Source: Nannocystis pusilla
Lineage (GTDB): Bacteria > Myxococcota_A > Polyangia > Nannocystales > Nannocystaceae
Assembly (NCBI RefSeq): GCF_020073745.1
Contig: NZ_JAIRAU010000057.1
Coordinates: forward strand, 278,001 to 342,000
Length of the DNA stretch: 64,000 bases
Reading direction: 5' to 3'
Shown piece by piece: positions 33,799 through 42,261 of the stretch. The position numbers were made by a program, and so were the translations under genes. Below the pieces are notes generated by a model that saw only the letters and a program-made list of their open reading frames with translations, did not search any database and had not been told where the DNA came from. How positions within the stretch are numbered: the first letter of the stretch is position 1; each line of letters starts with the position of its first letter.

Positions 33799-34098
33799 CG
33801 CCCCCGAGCGTGAAGAGTCGTGCTCAGGCGTGCAAGCGCGCAGCCCGGACGCGACCTTTGAGCCTCAAAACACGCCTCTGCGCCAATTCCGGCTCTAGCC
33901 GTCACGGCGTGTGTCGCGCTTGGCTCCAGATATCAGAGAGGGCAGAAGACCGCAGGTGGGCGGTTTCGAGCTGACTGGAGAGACATGTCGAAAGGGGCAT
34001 GTCTCGAAAGACTCTTGGCCATGTGTCCGGGGGCGACGAGCCGCGGTGGCTGCGATGACGCTCGCGTCGCGACGCGCTCGACCTGTGACCGCGAGCGA
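33799..34098. other. Intergenic stretch with repeat units
   Basis: 300 bases between two leftward genes. Holds the units at 33970-34011 at the 3' end of the threonine-aldolase-like gene, and presumably the promoter of the HEAT gene. Nothing else recognised. Confidence 0.45.
33970..34011. repeat. 14-bp-period repeat, 3 units
   Basis: Units gctgactggagaga (weak), catgtcgaaagggg and catgtctcgaaaga, downstream of the leftward gene ending at 34099. Confidence 0.6.
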
Positions 34099-35172
34099 TC
34101 AGACCGGGATGTCGGCGAGGAAGCCGTCGATGTCGGCGGGCGTGGTGGCGAAGCTGCACATCAGGCGGGCGCGCGTGCCGAGGGGGGTGGCGAACGGGTA
34201 GAACGTGTGGCCGCGGCTGCGCAGGCGGCGGTCGAGGGTCGTCGGGATGTCGACGAACACGGCGTTGGACTCGCGCGCGAACGCGGGGGTGAGGCCGCGG
34301 GCGCGCAGGCCGGCGGCGAGGCGCTCGGCCATCGCCGCGGCGTGGGCGGCGTGGCGGACCCACGCGCCGTGGGAGAGCACGCGGTTGAACTGGCCCGACA
34401 CGTAGCGGTGCTTGCTCAGCAGGTGGCCGGTCGACTTGCGCAGGAACGGCAGGCGCTCGGCGGCGCGGGCGGCCGCGGCGGAGCGGCCGGCGAACAGCAC
34501 CACGGCCTCGCCGAGCGCCAGGCCGGCCTTGGTGCCGCCGAACGACAGCGCGTCGACGCCGGCGTCGACGGTGAGCGCGCGGCAGGCTGCCTCTTCGGAC
34601 AGGCTCTGCGTCTGCATGACGTGGGCGACCGCCTGGCTGAAGCGGGCACCGTCGACGTGGACGCGGTAGCCGTGCTGGCGGGCCACGCGGCACAGCGCGG
34701 CCAGCTCGGCCGGCGCGTAGACGGTGCCGAACTCGGTCGGGTTCGACAGCGTGAGCACGCCGGGCGCCGGCTCGTGGACGTCGCCGCGGCGGCCGAGCAG
34801 GTGCGGCATCAGGTCTTCGGGGGTGAGCCGCGTCGGGTCGGAGCCGGGGTCGATCGGCGTCGTGCGGCACAGCGTCATCCGCTCGGGCGCGGTCGACTCG
34901 TCCTCGTTGTAGTGGCTGTAGCGGTGGCACAGCACCCGCTGCCACGGCTCGGTCAGCGAGGCGATGCCGAGCGTGTTGGCGGCCGTGCCGGTGGCGACGA
35001 AGAACACCGCCGCGCGGGCGTCGGCGCCGAACAGCGCGGCGACCCTGGCGCTCGCGCGCTGCGTGACGTCGTCGCCGCCGTAGGCCAGCGCCTCGCCCTG
35101 CGCCGCCTCGACCAACGCGGCCAGGGCCTCGGGCACGAGGCCGGCGTTGTTGTCGCTGCGCAGGTTCGTCAT
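34099..35172 (-). CDS. Threonine-aldolase-like PLP enzyme
   Basis: 357 residues, fold type I PLP enzyme of the low-specificity threonine aldolase / beta-eliminating lyase family. RSDN at the N-terminus, FVATGTAAN (PLP phosphate loop), CHRYSHYNEDE (stacking His), SNPTEFGTVY, VHVDGARFSQA (Asp174 pairing with the PLP nitrogen) and the Schiff-base Lys215 in DALSFGGTKAGL. Cleaves L-threonine/allo-threonine to glycine and acetaldehyde, or a related beta-hydroxy amino acid. It follows a methyltransferase gene in the same direction with an 18-base gap that includes a repeat unit. Confidence 0.88.
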   Translation of the reverse strand: MTNLRSDNNAGLVPEALAALVEAAQGEALAYGGDDVTQRASARVAALFGADARAAVFFVATGTAANTLGIASLTEPWQRVLCHRYSHYNEDESTAPERMTLCRTTPIDPGSDPTRLTPEDLMPHLLGRRGDVHEPAPGVLTLSNPTEFGTVYAPAELAALCRVARQHGYRVHVDGARFSQAVAHVMQTQSLSEEAACRALTVDAGVDALSFGGTKAGLALGEAVVLFAGRSAAAARAAERLPFLRKSTGHLLSKHRYVSGQFNRVLSHGAWVRHAAHAAAMAERLAAGLRARGLTPAFARESNAVFVDIPTTLDRRLRSRGHTFYPFATPLGTRARLMCSFATTPADIDGFLADIPV

Positions 35173-35177
35173 TGCGG

Positions 35178-35205
35178 CCTGTCCCTCAGGTCATGTCGAA
35201 GCGAC
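35178..35205. repeat. 14-bp-period repeat, 2 units across a stop codon
   Basis: Units cctgtccctcaggt and catgtcgaagcgac. The second unit begins inside the TGA of the methyltransferase gene and supplies its last codons. Confidence 0.55.
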
Positions 35206-36006
35206 CAGGTAGGTCAGCCAGATCTCCTGGTTCTGCTCGTGGGCGATCTCGCGGTACTCGGTGGTCCCGTCCTCTTCGTCGGTGTACTCCCAGAACACCC
35301 GCGGCGCGGTGAAGCCGGCCTCGTCGAGCAGGTCGCGCAGCTCGGGCAGCGTCCACACCCGCCAGCGGTAGGCGAAGGCCGGCTCGATGCGCGAGCCGTC
35401 GGGGAACGCGAAGCTGATCGAGCAGCGGGCCGTGTGGTCGAGCGGGTTGAACTCCTGGTGGTCCCAGATGTACGAGAAGCCGTCGTACTCGCGCTGCTCG
35501 TGGTAGTCGGCCACGGCCTCGGTGCCGCCGATGCAGTCGAGGATGAACAGGCCGCGCGGGCGCAGCGAGCGGCGGACGTTGCGGAAGTAGGCGAGCAGCT
35601 GCTGGCGGGTGGGCAGCAGGAAGTAGCTGAAGTTGAGGGCGCAGACGACGTCGGCGCGGAGGTCGTTGGGGGCGAGGACGTCGGCGTGGACCAGCTCGAC
35701 GCGGCCGGACACGCCCGGGCCGGCGGGGCCGAGGTTGTGGCGGCGGGCCCAGGCGAGCGCCTCGGCGTCGAGGTCGACGCCGATCGACTTGCGCTGCGGG
35801 CCGCGCTTGGCCCACTCGGTGGCGAGCAGGGCGGTGCCGCAGAAGTCCTCCTTCAGTACGCGGGGCCGGACGCCGCGCATCTCGGTGTAGACGCGCTCGA
35901 TGAACTCGATGTTGTCGGCGGGGGCGTTGACCGCCTCCTGGTAGAGGGCGAAGCGGTCGGCCTGTTCGGCGAGGGGGAGCTTGCGGGCGGTGGAGCGGCT
36001 GGCCAT
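35191..36006 (-). CDS. Class I SAM-dependent methyltransferase
   Basis: 271 residues from ATG 36006 (earlier in-frame starts add a short non-conserved stretch). SAM-binding fold: motif I region VLKEDFCGTALLATEWAKRG, SIGVDLDAEALAWAR (acidic residue for ribose), VHADVL, ADVVCALNFSYFLL (motif IV) and RGLFILDCIGG. The target is unknown; ALNFSYFLL resembles small-molecule methyltransferases. Upstream of, and probably co-transcribed with, the threonine-aldolase-like gene. Confidence 0.85.
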   Translation of the reverse strand: MASRSTARKLPLAEQADRFALYQEAVNAPADNIEFIERVYTEMRGVRPRVLKEDFCGTALLATEWAKRGPQRKSIGVDLDAEALAWARRHNLGPAGPGVSGRVELVHADVLAPNDLRADVVCALNFSYFLLPTRQQLLAYFRNVRRSLRPRGLFILDCIGGTEAVADYHEQREYDGFSYIWDHQEFNPLDHTARCSISFAFPDGSRIEPAFAYRWRVWTLPELRDLLDEAGFTAPRVFWEYTDEEDGTTEYREIAHEQNQEIWLTYLVAST

Positions 36007-36173
36007 GTGGCTTGGAATGGAGGCGCGGGAAGCTAGCACACCCGCGGGGCCGACCGCTACGCCGCCGCGTGGCGATGCGTGCCGGCCGAGGGTCCGCGTC
36101 CTCCGCTCGTGTGACGCTCGCGTCGCCGCGGGTCCGGTCGGTGCGGCCGCTCGCCGGCCGTGCTGCGCGTCAC

Positions 36174-36746
36174 TCAGGCCGGCTCGTCCGCCGCCTGGTC
36201 CTCAATGCGCTCGATCGCCCAGGCCAGGCGGTCGCGCGTCCGGTCGTCCTGCTCGGCGTCGAGGGCCGCCTGCAGCGCCGGCAGGTCGGCGGCGTCGCCG
36301 AGCTTGCCCAGGCCCTCGGCCGCGAGCAGGCGCACGCGCGGGTCGTCGTGACGAACTGCCTCGAGGAACAGGTCCTTTAGTTCAGGGCTCGAAGTCCATG
36401 ACCGAAGAGCCCGGCGGCACACGGCGCGGACCTGGTCGTCGGCGTCGCGCAGGCCCCGGGCGATGAACGGCACGTGGGCGGCGAAGCGGGCGCTGAGGGC
36501 GTGGGCGGCGGTGCGGCGGGCCTCGAGGTCGCCGGCCATCCACTTGGCGAGGACCTCGGGGGTGGCGGCGGTGCGCACGGCCTCGCGGTAGGCGACGGCG
36601 TCGGGGCCCTCCATGAAGTCGTTCATCGCCTGGACGAGGGCCGCGAAGGCGCGGTCGTCGTGGGCGGCGGCGAGGTCCTTGGCGGCTGCGGGCGAGGGGT
36701 TGTCGGCGAACGCCTGGACGCGGCTTTCGAAGTCGGGGGTCGGCAT
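36174..36746 (-). CDS. HEAT-repeat protein, cytoplasmic
   Basis: 190 residues. Helical repeats with the HEAT pattern (DLEARRTAAHALSARFAAHV, DADDQVRAVCRRALRSW, DDPRVRLLAAEGLGKLGD) ending at AWAIERIED. No signal peptide, unlike the 33 kb HEAT protein. Starts 17 bases after the stop of the 36764-37774 gene and is likely in its operon, possibly as its binding partner. Confidence 0.8.
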   Translation of the reverse strand: MPTPDFESRVQAFADNPSPAAAKDLAAAHDDRAFAALVQAMNDFMEGPDAVAYREAVRTAATPEVLAKWMAGDLEARRTAAHALSARFAAHVPFIARGLRDADDQVRAVCRRALRSWTSSPELKDLFLEAVRHDDPRVRLLAAEGLGKLGDAADLPALQAALDAEQDDRTRDRLAWAIERIEDQAADEPA

Positions 36747-36763
36747 GGTCGGCTCCGTGAGGT

Positions 36764-37774
36764 TCAGGCGCGGCGGCCGAGGTCGGCGACGTGGCTCGGG
36801 CCCTTCGCGTCGTCGCCCGGGTTGTCGGGGTTGACCGAGTGGAGTGCTTGCAAGATCTGCGAGAAGTTACGGCGCTGCAGCAGCTCGTCGAGCAGCTTCA
36901 GCATGGTGTCGCCGATCATGCTCCAATACGTCACGCGACGGGTGCCGATGAGGTCGAGGCCGCCGGCGTTGACCTTGGGGTTGAGCTTGCGCAGGTTGTA
37001 GAAGTAGTCGTTGGTGCGGCAGCCGTTGAACAGCCACAGCCGGTAGCGCTTGTCGAACGCCTGCTTCGACATGCGGCGGATGTTGGGGTCGCTCTTCAGC
37101 TGGTCGACCATCACGTGCGCGCCGAACTCGGCGGTGTGATAGTTGCGCAGGTTGATGACGATGTTGCCGGAGTTGACGCGGCGGATCTGCAGCCGCCCCT
37201 TGGCCACCAGCGCCCGGTACTCGGCCAGCGGCGAGCGCTTGTTCGTGCGGCCGCGCTCGACCAGGAACTCCTCGAGGTCCTTGTACTCGCTGAAGCTGGC
37301 CTCGATCGCGCCCTTGCCGTCGACGAGGTCGGCGGTGAAGTTGTAGTCGAAGTCGGGGCCGGTGCCGTAGCGGCCGTGGCCGCCGTACATCGCCACGTCG
37401 CAGCGCCCGAGGCCCTCGAGGAAGGCCGAGGCCGCGTCGCCGCCGGCGCTGCCGTCGCCCGTGCGCACGAGCGTGACGACGACGTCGACCGGGCGACCGG
37501 CGACGTCGTGAGCGGCGGCGCGGGCGATCCAGTGCTCGGCGAGGCGCTGGGGCGCGACGCGCCCGGCGGCAGCGATCCGCGCGCCGGCGCCGACGTCGTC
37601 GCGCGTGAAGCCGCGGGCGACGAGGCCCGACTCCAACAGGTCGTCCTGCGAGCGGTTGGAGCCGTACTCGTCGAAGCCGCAGGCGATCATGACGGTGCAG
37701 AGCTGGTCGGCGAACAGACGCTCGTACCAGGGAGAGCCGGGTGGGGCGAGGGTTCCGTTGATGCGCGGCGCCAT
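36764..37774 (-). CDS. Unknown protein with possible caspase-fold (clan CD-like) His/Cys pair
   Basis: 336 residues from ATG 37774; the longer frame upstream overlaps non-coding-looking DNA. No family recognised with certainty. Two segments look like the catalytic strands of clan CD peptidases: CDVAMYGGHGRYGTG (strand then GHG, His133) and YRLWLFNGCRTNDYF (strand then small-Cys, Cys252). The ~119-residue spacing is longer than in most caspase-like enzymes and would need an insertion. The N-terminus (SPWYERLFADQLCTVMIACGFDEYGSN) has no signal peptide. Followed by a HEAT gene. Activity is unproven. Confidence 0.55.
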   Translation of the reverse strand: MAPRINGTLAPPGSPWYERLFADQLCTVMIACGFDEYGSNRSQDDLLESGLVARGFTRDDVGAGARIAAAGRVAPQRLAEHWIARAAAHDVAGRPVDVVVTLVRTGDGSAGGDAASAFLEGLGRCDVAMYGGHGRYGTGPDFDYNFTADLVDGKGAIEASFSEYKDLEEFLVERGRTNKRSPLAEYRALVAKGRLQIRRVNSGNIVINLRNYHTAEFGAHVMVDQLKSDPNIRRMSKQAFDKRYRLWLFNGCRTNDYFYNLRKLNPKVNAGGLDLIGTRRVTYWSMIGDTMLKLLDELLQRRNFSQILQALHSVNPDNPGDDAKGPSHVADLGRRA

Positions 37775-37853
37775 GCGCGGGCAGCATACCGAGTCGGCGC
37801 GGGGCTCGCACGCGGGCGACTTCGCGACACGGATGTGCGAGGATGCGCCCGCC

Positions 37854-38579
37854 ATGAGGTTCGCGCGCTCGCGGGAGATCTGCGTGACGGTGTCGCTGAC
37901 GCTGATCCCGTCGCTGGTGTACGCCGCTCCCGTCGAGGCGAACGCGGCGCCCGCAACGACGCCGGCGAACTTCGGCTCGCCCGCGACCGGTGCCGCGTCC
38001 GCGGCGACGAAGACGGATGAGAGCGCGGCGACGACCACGGCACCACCGACCGATGCGGCCGCGAGCGAGACCGTGGCCCCTGCACCGGAGGCTCCAGCCG
38101 CAGCGGCGCCCGCTGCTCCGGTGACGGCCCCGGGCGGCGCGGTGCCGGTCGAGGCCGAGCCGCAGGAGCCGGGCCGATCGCGGCCGCGGACGTGGCAGAT
38201 CTACCAGCGCCCGCTGCCCGGCGCGGAGCACAGCTGGGGGCCGCCGAACGGGCAGATGCCGGCAGTGGTGGAGGTGTCCGAGACGCCGGTCGATCCGAAC
38301 ATTGCGCCGCCGAACGGGACGCCGCGCATCATCGTCGGCGCGATCGTCGGCACGCTCGGCCTCGTGGTGCTCGGCCTCGGCATCGCCGCCCGCACGAGCG
38401 ACGTGTTCGGCGAGGACCGCCGCGCCGGCGTGCCGCTGATCGGCGGCGGCCTGGTGACGGCGGCGGTCGGCTGGGGCCTGTTCACGCATGGCATCTTGCG
38501 CCGCCGCGCGTTCCTCCGCTGGCAGGCCGGGCGCGCCGAGGTGGCGCTCGGCGGGGCGGGGCTCCTGCTGCGGTTCTGA
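37854..38579 (+). CDS. Exported Ala/Pro/Thr-rich membrane protein
   Basis: 241 residues from ATG 37854. Signal peptide (REICVTVSLTLIPSLVYAAP), then ~100 residues of Ala/Pro/Thr/Glu low complexity, a short conserved-looking core (RPRTWQIYQRPLPGAEHSWGPP), and two C-terminal membrane helices (RIIVGAIVGTLGLVVLGLGIAA and PLIGGGLVTAAVGWGLFTHGIL). No function recognised. Divergent from the caspase-like gene (79-base gap). Confidence 0.75.
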   Translation: MRFARSREICVTVSLTLIPSLVYAAPVEANAAPATTPANFGSPATGAASAATKTDESAATTTAPPTDAAASETVAPAPEAPAAAAPAAPVTAPGGAVPVEAEPQEPGRSRPRTWQIYQRPLPGAEHSWGPPNGQMPAVVEVSETPVDPNIAPPNGTPRIIVGAIVGTLGLVVLGLGIAARTSDVFGEDRRAGVPLIGGGLVTAAVGWGLFTHGILRRRAFLRWQAGRAEVALGGAGLLLRF

Positions 38580-38667
38580 GCTGTCCGAAGGGACAGGGCC
38601 TGGATGGCCCGGGGAACAGGAGGGCCGGCTCCTCATCCTCCCTGGACCGCCGCGATTCTCTTCAACC

Positions 38668-38880
38668 GCGACAAGCGGGGCCCACGACGCTCTCCACGGG
38701 CGGACGGGAGGCGGCGCAGTGGGAGCAGCCGGGGGCCTCATGCCTCGCGCGCAGACGCCGATCCGATCGGCGGACACGGCAAAGCATCGGCGGCGAGCAC
38801 GTGGCATGGCAGGTCCGGCGTCGCGACGGGACCCGCTGCGCCGCCTCCCGTCCGCCCCACGGCGATCGCCGCGGCCCCGC
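38668..38880. repeat. Dispersed ~215-bp element with 22-bp inverted arms, copy 1
   Basis: Matches 52780-52999 in opposite orientation, estimated by eye at about 90% identity. Arms gggcggacgggaggcggcgc.. (38698-38719) and its exact reverse complement (38836-38857) flank ~116 bp. No open frame of its own with coding features. MITE-like or a structured RNA. Confidence 0.75.
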
Positions 38881-38894
38881 CCTTCGATGGCATG

Positions 38895-39085
38895 ACGCGC
38901 GTCGCGTGGGCGGCTATCGGCATGGCAGGTCCGGCGTAGCGACCGTCCGCCCCCCGACGATCGCCGCGGCCTCGCCCTCCGATGACATGACGAGCGTCGC
39001 GTGGGCGGCTATCGGCATGGCAGGTCCGGCGTCGCGACCGTCCGCCTCGCGACGAACGCCGCGGCTCCGCCCTCCGATGAGGCTC
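38895..39085. repeat. Tandem ~95-bp repeats adjoining the dispersed element
   Basis: The sentence gcgtgggcggctatcggcatggcaggtccggcg... recurs at ~38904 and ~38999. A third, more diverged version (ggcatggcaggtccggcgtc) lies inside the preceding element near 38806. Confidence 0.65.
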
Positions 39086-39108
39086 GCCTGTCGGCATGGC
39101 TCATGGAC

Positions 39109-39164
39109 CATGTCCGACAGACCATGCCCTTACGGGCATGTTTTGAAAAACATGCTCAACGGGG
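39109..39164. repeat. 14-bp-period repeat, 4 units at a convergent junction
   Basis: Units catgtccgacagac, catgcccttacggg, catgttttgaaaaa and catgctcaacgggg. Contains CATGCCC/GGGCATG (loop ttac) followed by TTTTGAAAAA, and CATGTTTT/AAACATG. Covers the stop codon (39156) of the esterase gene. Confidence 0.8.
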
Positions 39165-39845
39165 CAGGCGCTCGTGCAGCCAGCCGGCGGCGAGCTGGAG
39201 CTCTGCGGGGGAGACCTCGTGCTGGATGGGGAACTCGTGCCAGCGGACGTCGCGGCCGGGGCGGAGGGCGGCCTCGTAGGCGGCGCGGCCGGCGAACGCG
39301 GGGACCAGGGGGTCGAGGCGGCCGTGGCAGAACAGGGCGGGAGTGTCGAAATTGGCGCGGGTCTGTTCGTCGCGGCGGTCGGGCAGGACCTCGTAGCCGC
39401 TGAGGACGAGCAGGCCGGCGAGGGTCTCGGGGTGGCGCGTGCCGGTGTAGAGGGCCATGGCGCCGCCCTGGCTGAAGCCGCCGAGGACGATGCGCTCGCT
39501 GGGAATTCCGCGGGCGTTCTCGCGGGCGATGAGGCGGGTGATCGCCTCGGCGCTGGCCCGGATGTGCGCCTCGTCCTCGCGCGGGCCGGCGTGCGGGTCG
39601 AAGCCGAGGCTGCGGATGTCGTACCAGGCGGGCATGACGTAGCCGCCGTTGATGGTGACCGGCAGCGACGGGGCGTGCGGGAGGATGAAGCGCGCCCACG
39701 GCAAGTTGAACAGCGGGACGGCCGGCTCGAAGTCGTGGCCGTCGGCGCCGAGGCCGTGGAGGAAGATGACGCTGGCGGTGGCGGGGACCTTGGCGTCGAC
39801 CTCGACGCAGGGGAGCAGTTGGTTCATGACGGCACGTCGGGTCAT
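39156..39845 (-). CDS. Carboxylesterase / phospholipase (serine hydrolase)
   Basis: 229 residues (ATG 39845; MNQLLP at 39827 also possible). Alpha/beta hydrolase of the acyl-protein thioesterase/carboxylesterase class: VIFLHGLGADGHDF (oxyanion), LGGFSQGGAMA (nucleophile Ser), FCHGRLDPLVP (Asp) and PIQHEVS (His). Normal length. Hydrolyses short-chain carboxyl esters or lysophospholipids. Its ATG overlaps (ATGA) the stop of the gene remnant at 39842-40114, suggesting past translational coupling. Confidence 0.9.
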   Translation of the reverse strand: MTRRAVMNQLLPCVEVDAKVPATASVIFLHGLGADGHDFEPAVPLFNLPWARFILPHAPSLPVTINGGYVMPAWYDIRSLGFDPHAGPREDEAHIRASAEAITRLIARENARGIPSERIVLGGFSQGGAMALYTGTRHPETLAGLLVLSGYEVLPDRRDEQTRANFDTPALFCHGRLDPLVPAFAGRAAYEAALRPGRDVRWHEFPIQHEVSPAELQLAAGWLHERLPR

Positions 39846-40147
39846 TCGGCGGCGGCGCCGAGGATGATGCCGCTATAGATCGATCCGGCGGCGATGGACA
39901 GATCGCCGTGCTGCTGCTCGGGGTCGATGTCGGCGAGACAGGCGGCCTTGACGCCGCGTGGGCGTCGCCGAGGCCGATCTCGCAAGCGGTGCGGAGGGCG
40001 CATGGGGCGGTGGCGCGGATCCCGGCGAGGGTGTACGGGCCGCCCTCGCCGGGTCGCGGCCCGGGCGCTCGGGACCCCTCGCGGCCGCGGGAGCGGCCGG
40101 TCGACGAATTCCACGAGCGGATCGAGGTCGTGGCAGAGAACGACGAC
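39842..40147 (-). pseudogene. Truncated, frame-disrupted gene remnant
   Basis: Directly after the stop of the collagen-like gene, leftward frames look protein-like in pieces. HDLDPLVEFVDRPL is in one frame, GGPYTLAGIRATAPCALRTA in another frame in the middle, and GVKAACLADIDPEQQHGDLS plus AAGSIYSGIILGAAAE are back in the first frame. The latter stops in an ATGA overlap with the esterase start. The intervening in-frame sequence is Arg/Pro-rich shadow. This pattern fits an old gene 5'-truncated and carrying two compensating indels. The family was not recognised. Confidence 0.45.
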
Positions 40148-41731
40148 TCAGTACGTCATCCACTCGAGGCAGCAGTAGCGACTGTTGAAGTTCGTCTGGT
40201 AGCCGTGGTTCTCGTCGAAGTTGCCGCAGTCGAAGGAGTTGGTGGCGATGATGTCGTCGTCGCCGATGCGGTCGCCCATCAGGACGCCCTGCACGAGCGG
40301 CATGTTGGTGGCGCACGCGCGCTGGACCTGCTCGTAACGACAGAGGTAGGCGCCGCCATAGGCGGTGCGGCAGCGGTTCTGGCCGTAGATCCAGTTGCCC
40401 GTGCCGACGTTGTCCCGGTAGACGCAGAGGCGAGAGTGCGCCGTGACGACGCTGTGGAACTGCGCCGCGGGATAGTTGGGGCAGGCCGGCATGCTCGTGG
40501 GGCCAGGAATGCCCTGGGGACCTTGCGGGCCCTGGGGACCTTGCGGGCCTTGCGGGCCGATCGCACCGGTCGCGCCGGGGTCGCCCTTCGGGCCTTGCGG
40601 GCCTTGCGGGCCGACGGGGCCGGCGGGGCCCATCGGACCGATCGGGCCGATCGGGCCCTGGGGGCCTTGCGGACCTTGCGGGCCGGCGGGACCGACCGCG
40701 CCGGGCTCGCCCATGGGACCTTGCGGGCCGGCGGGGCCGACATCGCCTTGCGGGCCTTGCGGACCGGCGTCGCCCTGGGGGCCTTGCGGGCCCGCGGGGC
40801 CGACGTCGCCTTGCGGGCCTTGCGGACCGGCGTCGCCCTGGGGGCCTTGCGGGCCCGCGGGGCCGACGTCGCCTTGCGGGCCTTGCGGACCGGCGTCGCC
40901 CTGGGGGCCTTGCGGGCCGGCGGGGCCGGCGGGGCCGGCGGGGCCGTCGGCGCCGGCGGGGCCGGCCGGGCCTTCAGGGCCCGCAGGGCCAGCAGGACCG
41001 GCGGGACCGGCCGGGCCATCGGCGCCGGCGGGGCCGGCAGGACCTTCAGGGCCCGCAGGGCCAGCAGGACCGGCGGGACCGGCGGGGCCATCGGCGCCGG
41101 CGGGGCCGGCAGGACCTTCGGGACCTTCGGGCCCGGCGGGGCCGGCGGGGCCCGCAGGGCCTTCAGGACCGGCAGCTCCATCGGCGCCGGCGGGGCCGGC
41201 GGGGCCGGCAGGTCCGGGCGGGCCGGCGGGACCGATCAATCCTGAAGGATCGCCGACCCACTGACCGTTCTCGTTGATGACCTGGCCGAAGCCCTGGATG
41301 TTGACATTGGTGGGGTTGATCTCACCGCGGACGTCGCCGGCGAACATGGCATAGGGGACGCTGACGATGGCGGCGCGGGGGGTCATCTCCGGGTCTGCGC
41401 CGACGGTGATGCCGAGCCAGCGGGTGGAGCCGTCGAAGACGAGCTCGTCGAGCACCAATTGTTCGCCGAGCCTGACGGAGAAGAAGCCCTCGTCGAAGTC
41501 GACGGTGATGGTCTCGGACCAGATCTCGTTGCCGTCGACCTCGGCGTCGTAGATGGCGAAGGTGAGGTCCTGGGTTCCGGTGACGGGCCCACCGTTGGCG
41601 TCGAAGAGGCGGCCCTGATGGGTGACGAGGGCCGGTACGGCGAGGGCGCTGGCGTCGAACGGGAGCATCCAGGCCGACGCGAGCACGGCGCCGAGCCACC
41701 ACTTTTTAATGAAGCGAGCCCTGGTTGTCAT
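40148..41731 (-). CDS. Secreted collagen-like repeat protein, copy A
   Basis: 527 residues. Signal peptide (KKWWLGAVLASAWMLPFDASA), an N-terminal beta domain (VPALVTHQGRLFDANGGPVTGTQDLTFAIYD...), about 85 Gly-X-Y triplets (GPAGPAGPEG, GPQGPQGDVGPA, ~163-415), then a C-terminal ~110-residue domain with about eight cysteines (CVYRDNV, CRTAYGGAYLCRYE, FDCGNFD, SRYCCLEW). Collagen-like triple helices form stalks on bacterial surfaces; the Cys-rich head may be a binding domain. The start overlaps the lipoprotein stop by four bases. N-terminal third nearly identical to copy B. Confidence 0.9.
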   Translation of the reverse strand: MTTRARFIKKWWLGAVLASAWMLPFDASALAVPALVTHQGRLFDANGGPVTGTQDLTFAIYDAEVDGNEIWSETITVDFDEGFFSVRLGEQLVLDELVFDGSTRWLGITVGADPEMTPRAAIVSVPYAMFAGDVRGEINPTNVNIQGFGQVINENGQWVGDPSGLIGPAGPPGPAGPAGPAGADGAAGPEGPAGPAGPAGPEGPEGPAGPAGADGPAGPAGPAGPAGPEGPAGPAGADGPAGPAGPAGPAGPEGPAGPAGADGPAGPAGPAGPQGPQGDAGPQGPQGDVGPAGPQGPQGDAGPQGPQGDVGPAGPQGPQGDAGPQGPQGDVGPAGPQGPMGEPGAVGPAGPQGPQGPQGPIGPIGPMGPAGPVGPQGPQGPKGDPGATGAIGPQGPQGPQGPQGPQGIPGPTSMPACPNYPAAQFHSVVTAHSRLCVYRDNVGTGNWIYGQNRCRTAYGGAYLCRYEQVQRACATNMPLVQGVLMGDRIGDDDIIATNSFDCGNFDENHGYQTNFNSRYCCLEWMTY

Positions 41732-42261
41732 GGAGGGTTCCCGTTGGCGCCGATGAGGCCGCCCTGGAGGCGAAAGTTGGCGGAGGTGTAGATGCCCTGA
41801 TTCTGGGTGGGCTGGCCCAGGGTGAAGACCATGCGGAAGTTGGGGCTGGAGGCGACGGTGCCGCTGTTGACGGTCTGGGTGATCGAGCGGCCGACGAGGG
41901 GATCGCCGGTGGTCGAGTCGGTGTCCGTGGTGGTGGTGGTCGCCGTGGTGTCGGTGTCGCCCGTGGTCGTGGTGGTCGACGTGTCGGTGGTCGGCTCGAC
42001 GGTGGTGGTGGGGAGGTCGGTGGTCGTCGAATCGGTGGACGTCACCGGATTGGTGGTGGTGGGGGTGTCGGTGGTGGGCGGAGACGTCGGCGAATCGGTG
42101 GTCGGAGACGGACCTGCGGTATCGGTCGTCTCGCTCTCGCTACCACCAATGGAGTCGGTGCCGGCGGTCGTGTCGTCGGCGCAACCATTCGCCGCCAAGG
42201 TCGCGGCACACAGCAAATCCAAAACAGCCCCACACCTGCGCGAACGCGCGGTTCGGCGCAT
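41728..42261 (-). CDS. Thr/Asp-rich lipoprotein, copy A
   Basis: 177 residues from ATG 42261 (SD-like GGGGGGTGAAC). Lipobox-like ATLAANGC, then a long low-complexity TTDSPTSPPTTDTPTTTN-type region. A short conserved C-terminus follows (DPLVGRSITQTVNSGTVASS..., FRMVFTLGQPTQNQGIYTSANFRLQGG). The C-terminal piece resembles the strand-rich ends of surface-display lipoproteins. Translationally coupled to the collagen-like gene (ATGA overlap). Nearly identical to the copy at 44849-45382. Confidence 0.85.
   Translation of the reverse strand: MRRTARSRRCGAVLDLLCAATLAANGCADDTTAGTDSIGGSESETTDTAGPSPTTDSPTSPPTTDTPTTTNPVTSTDSTTTDLPTTTVEPTTDTSTTTTTGDTDTTATTTTTDTDSTTGDPLVGRSITQTVNSGTVASSPNFRMVFTLGQPTQNQGIYTSANFRLQGGLIGANGNPP

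Larger units (their letters stand above)
38580..39155. other. Repeat-rich intergenic region
   Basis: No gene. In order: two 14-bp units at 38582-38609 (gctgtccgaaggga, cagggcctggatgg), the dispersed hairpin element (38668-38880), about two further ~95-bp copies of its end sequence (gcgtgggcggctatcggcat at ~38904 and ~38999), and the four-unit 14-bp array at 39109-39164. Confidence 0.75.

Noticed and set aside
40476..41264. Rightward frame with Gly-Pro-Ala/Cys repeats (GPCGPCGP)
   Set aside because: Complement of the collagen coding repeats read on the other strand, so its regularity is inherited. The leftward frame has signal peptide and flanking domains.
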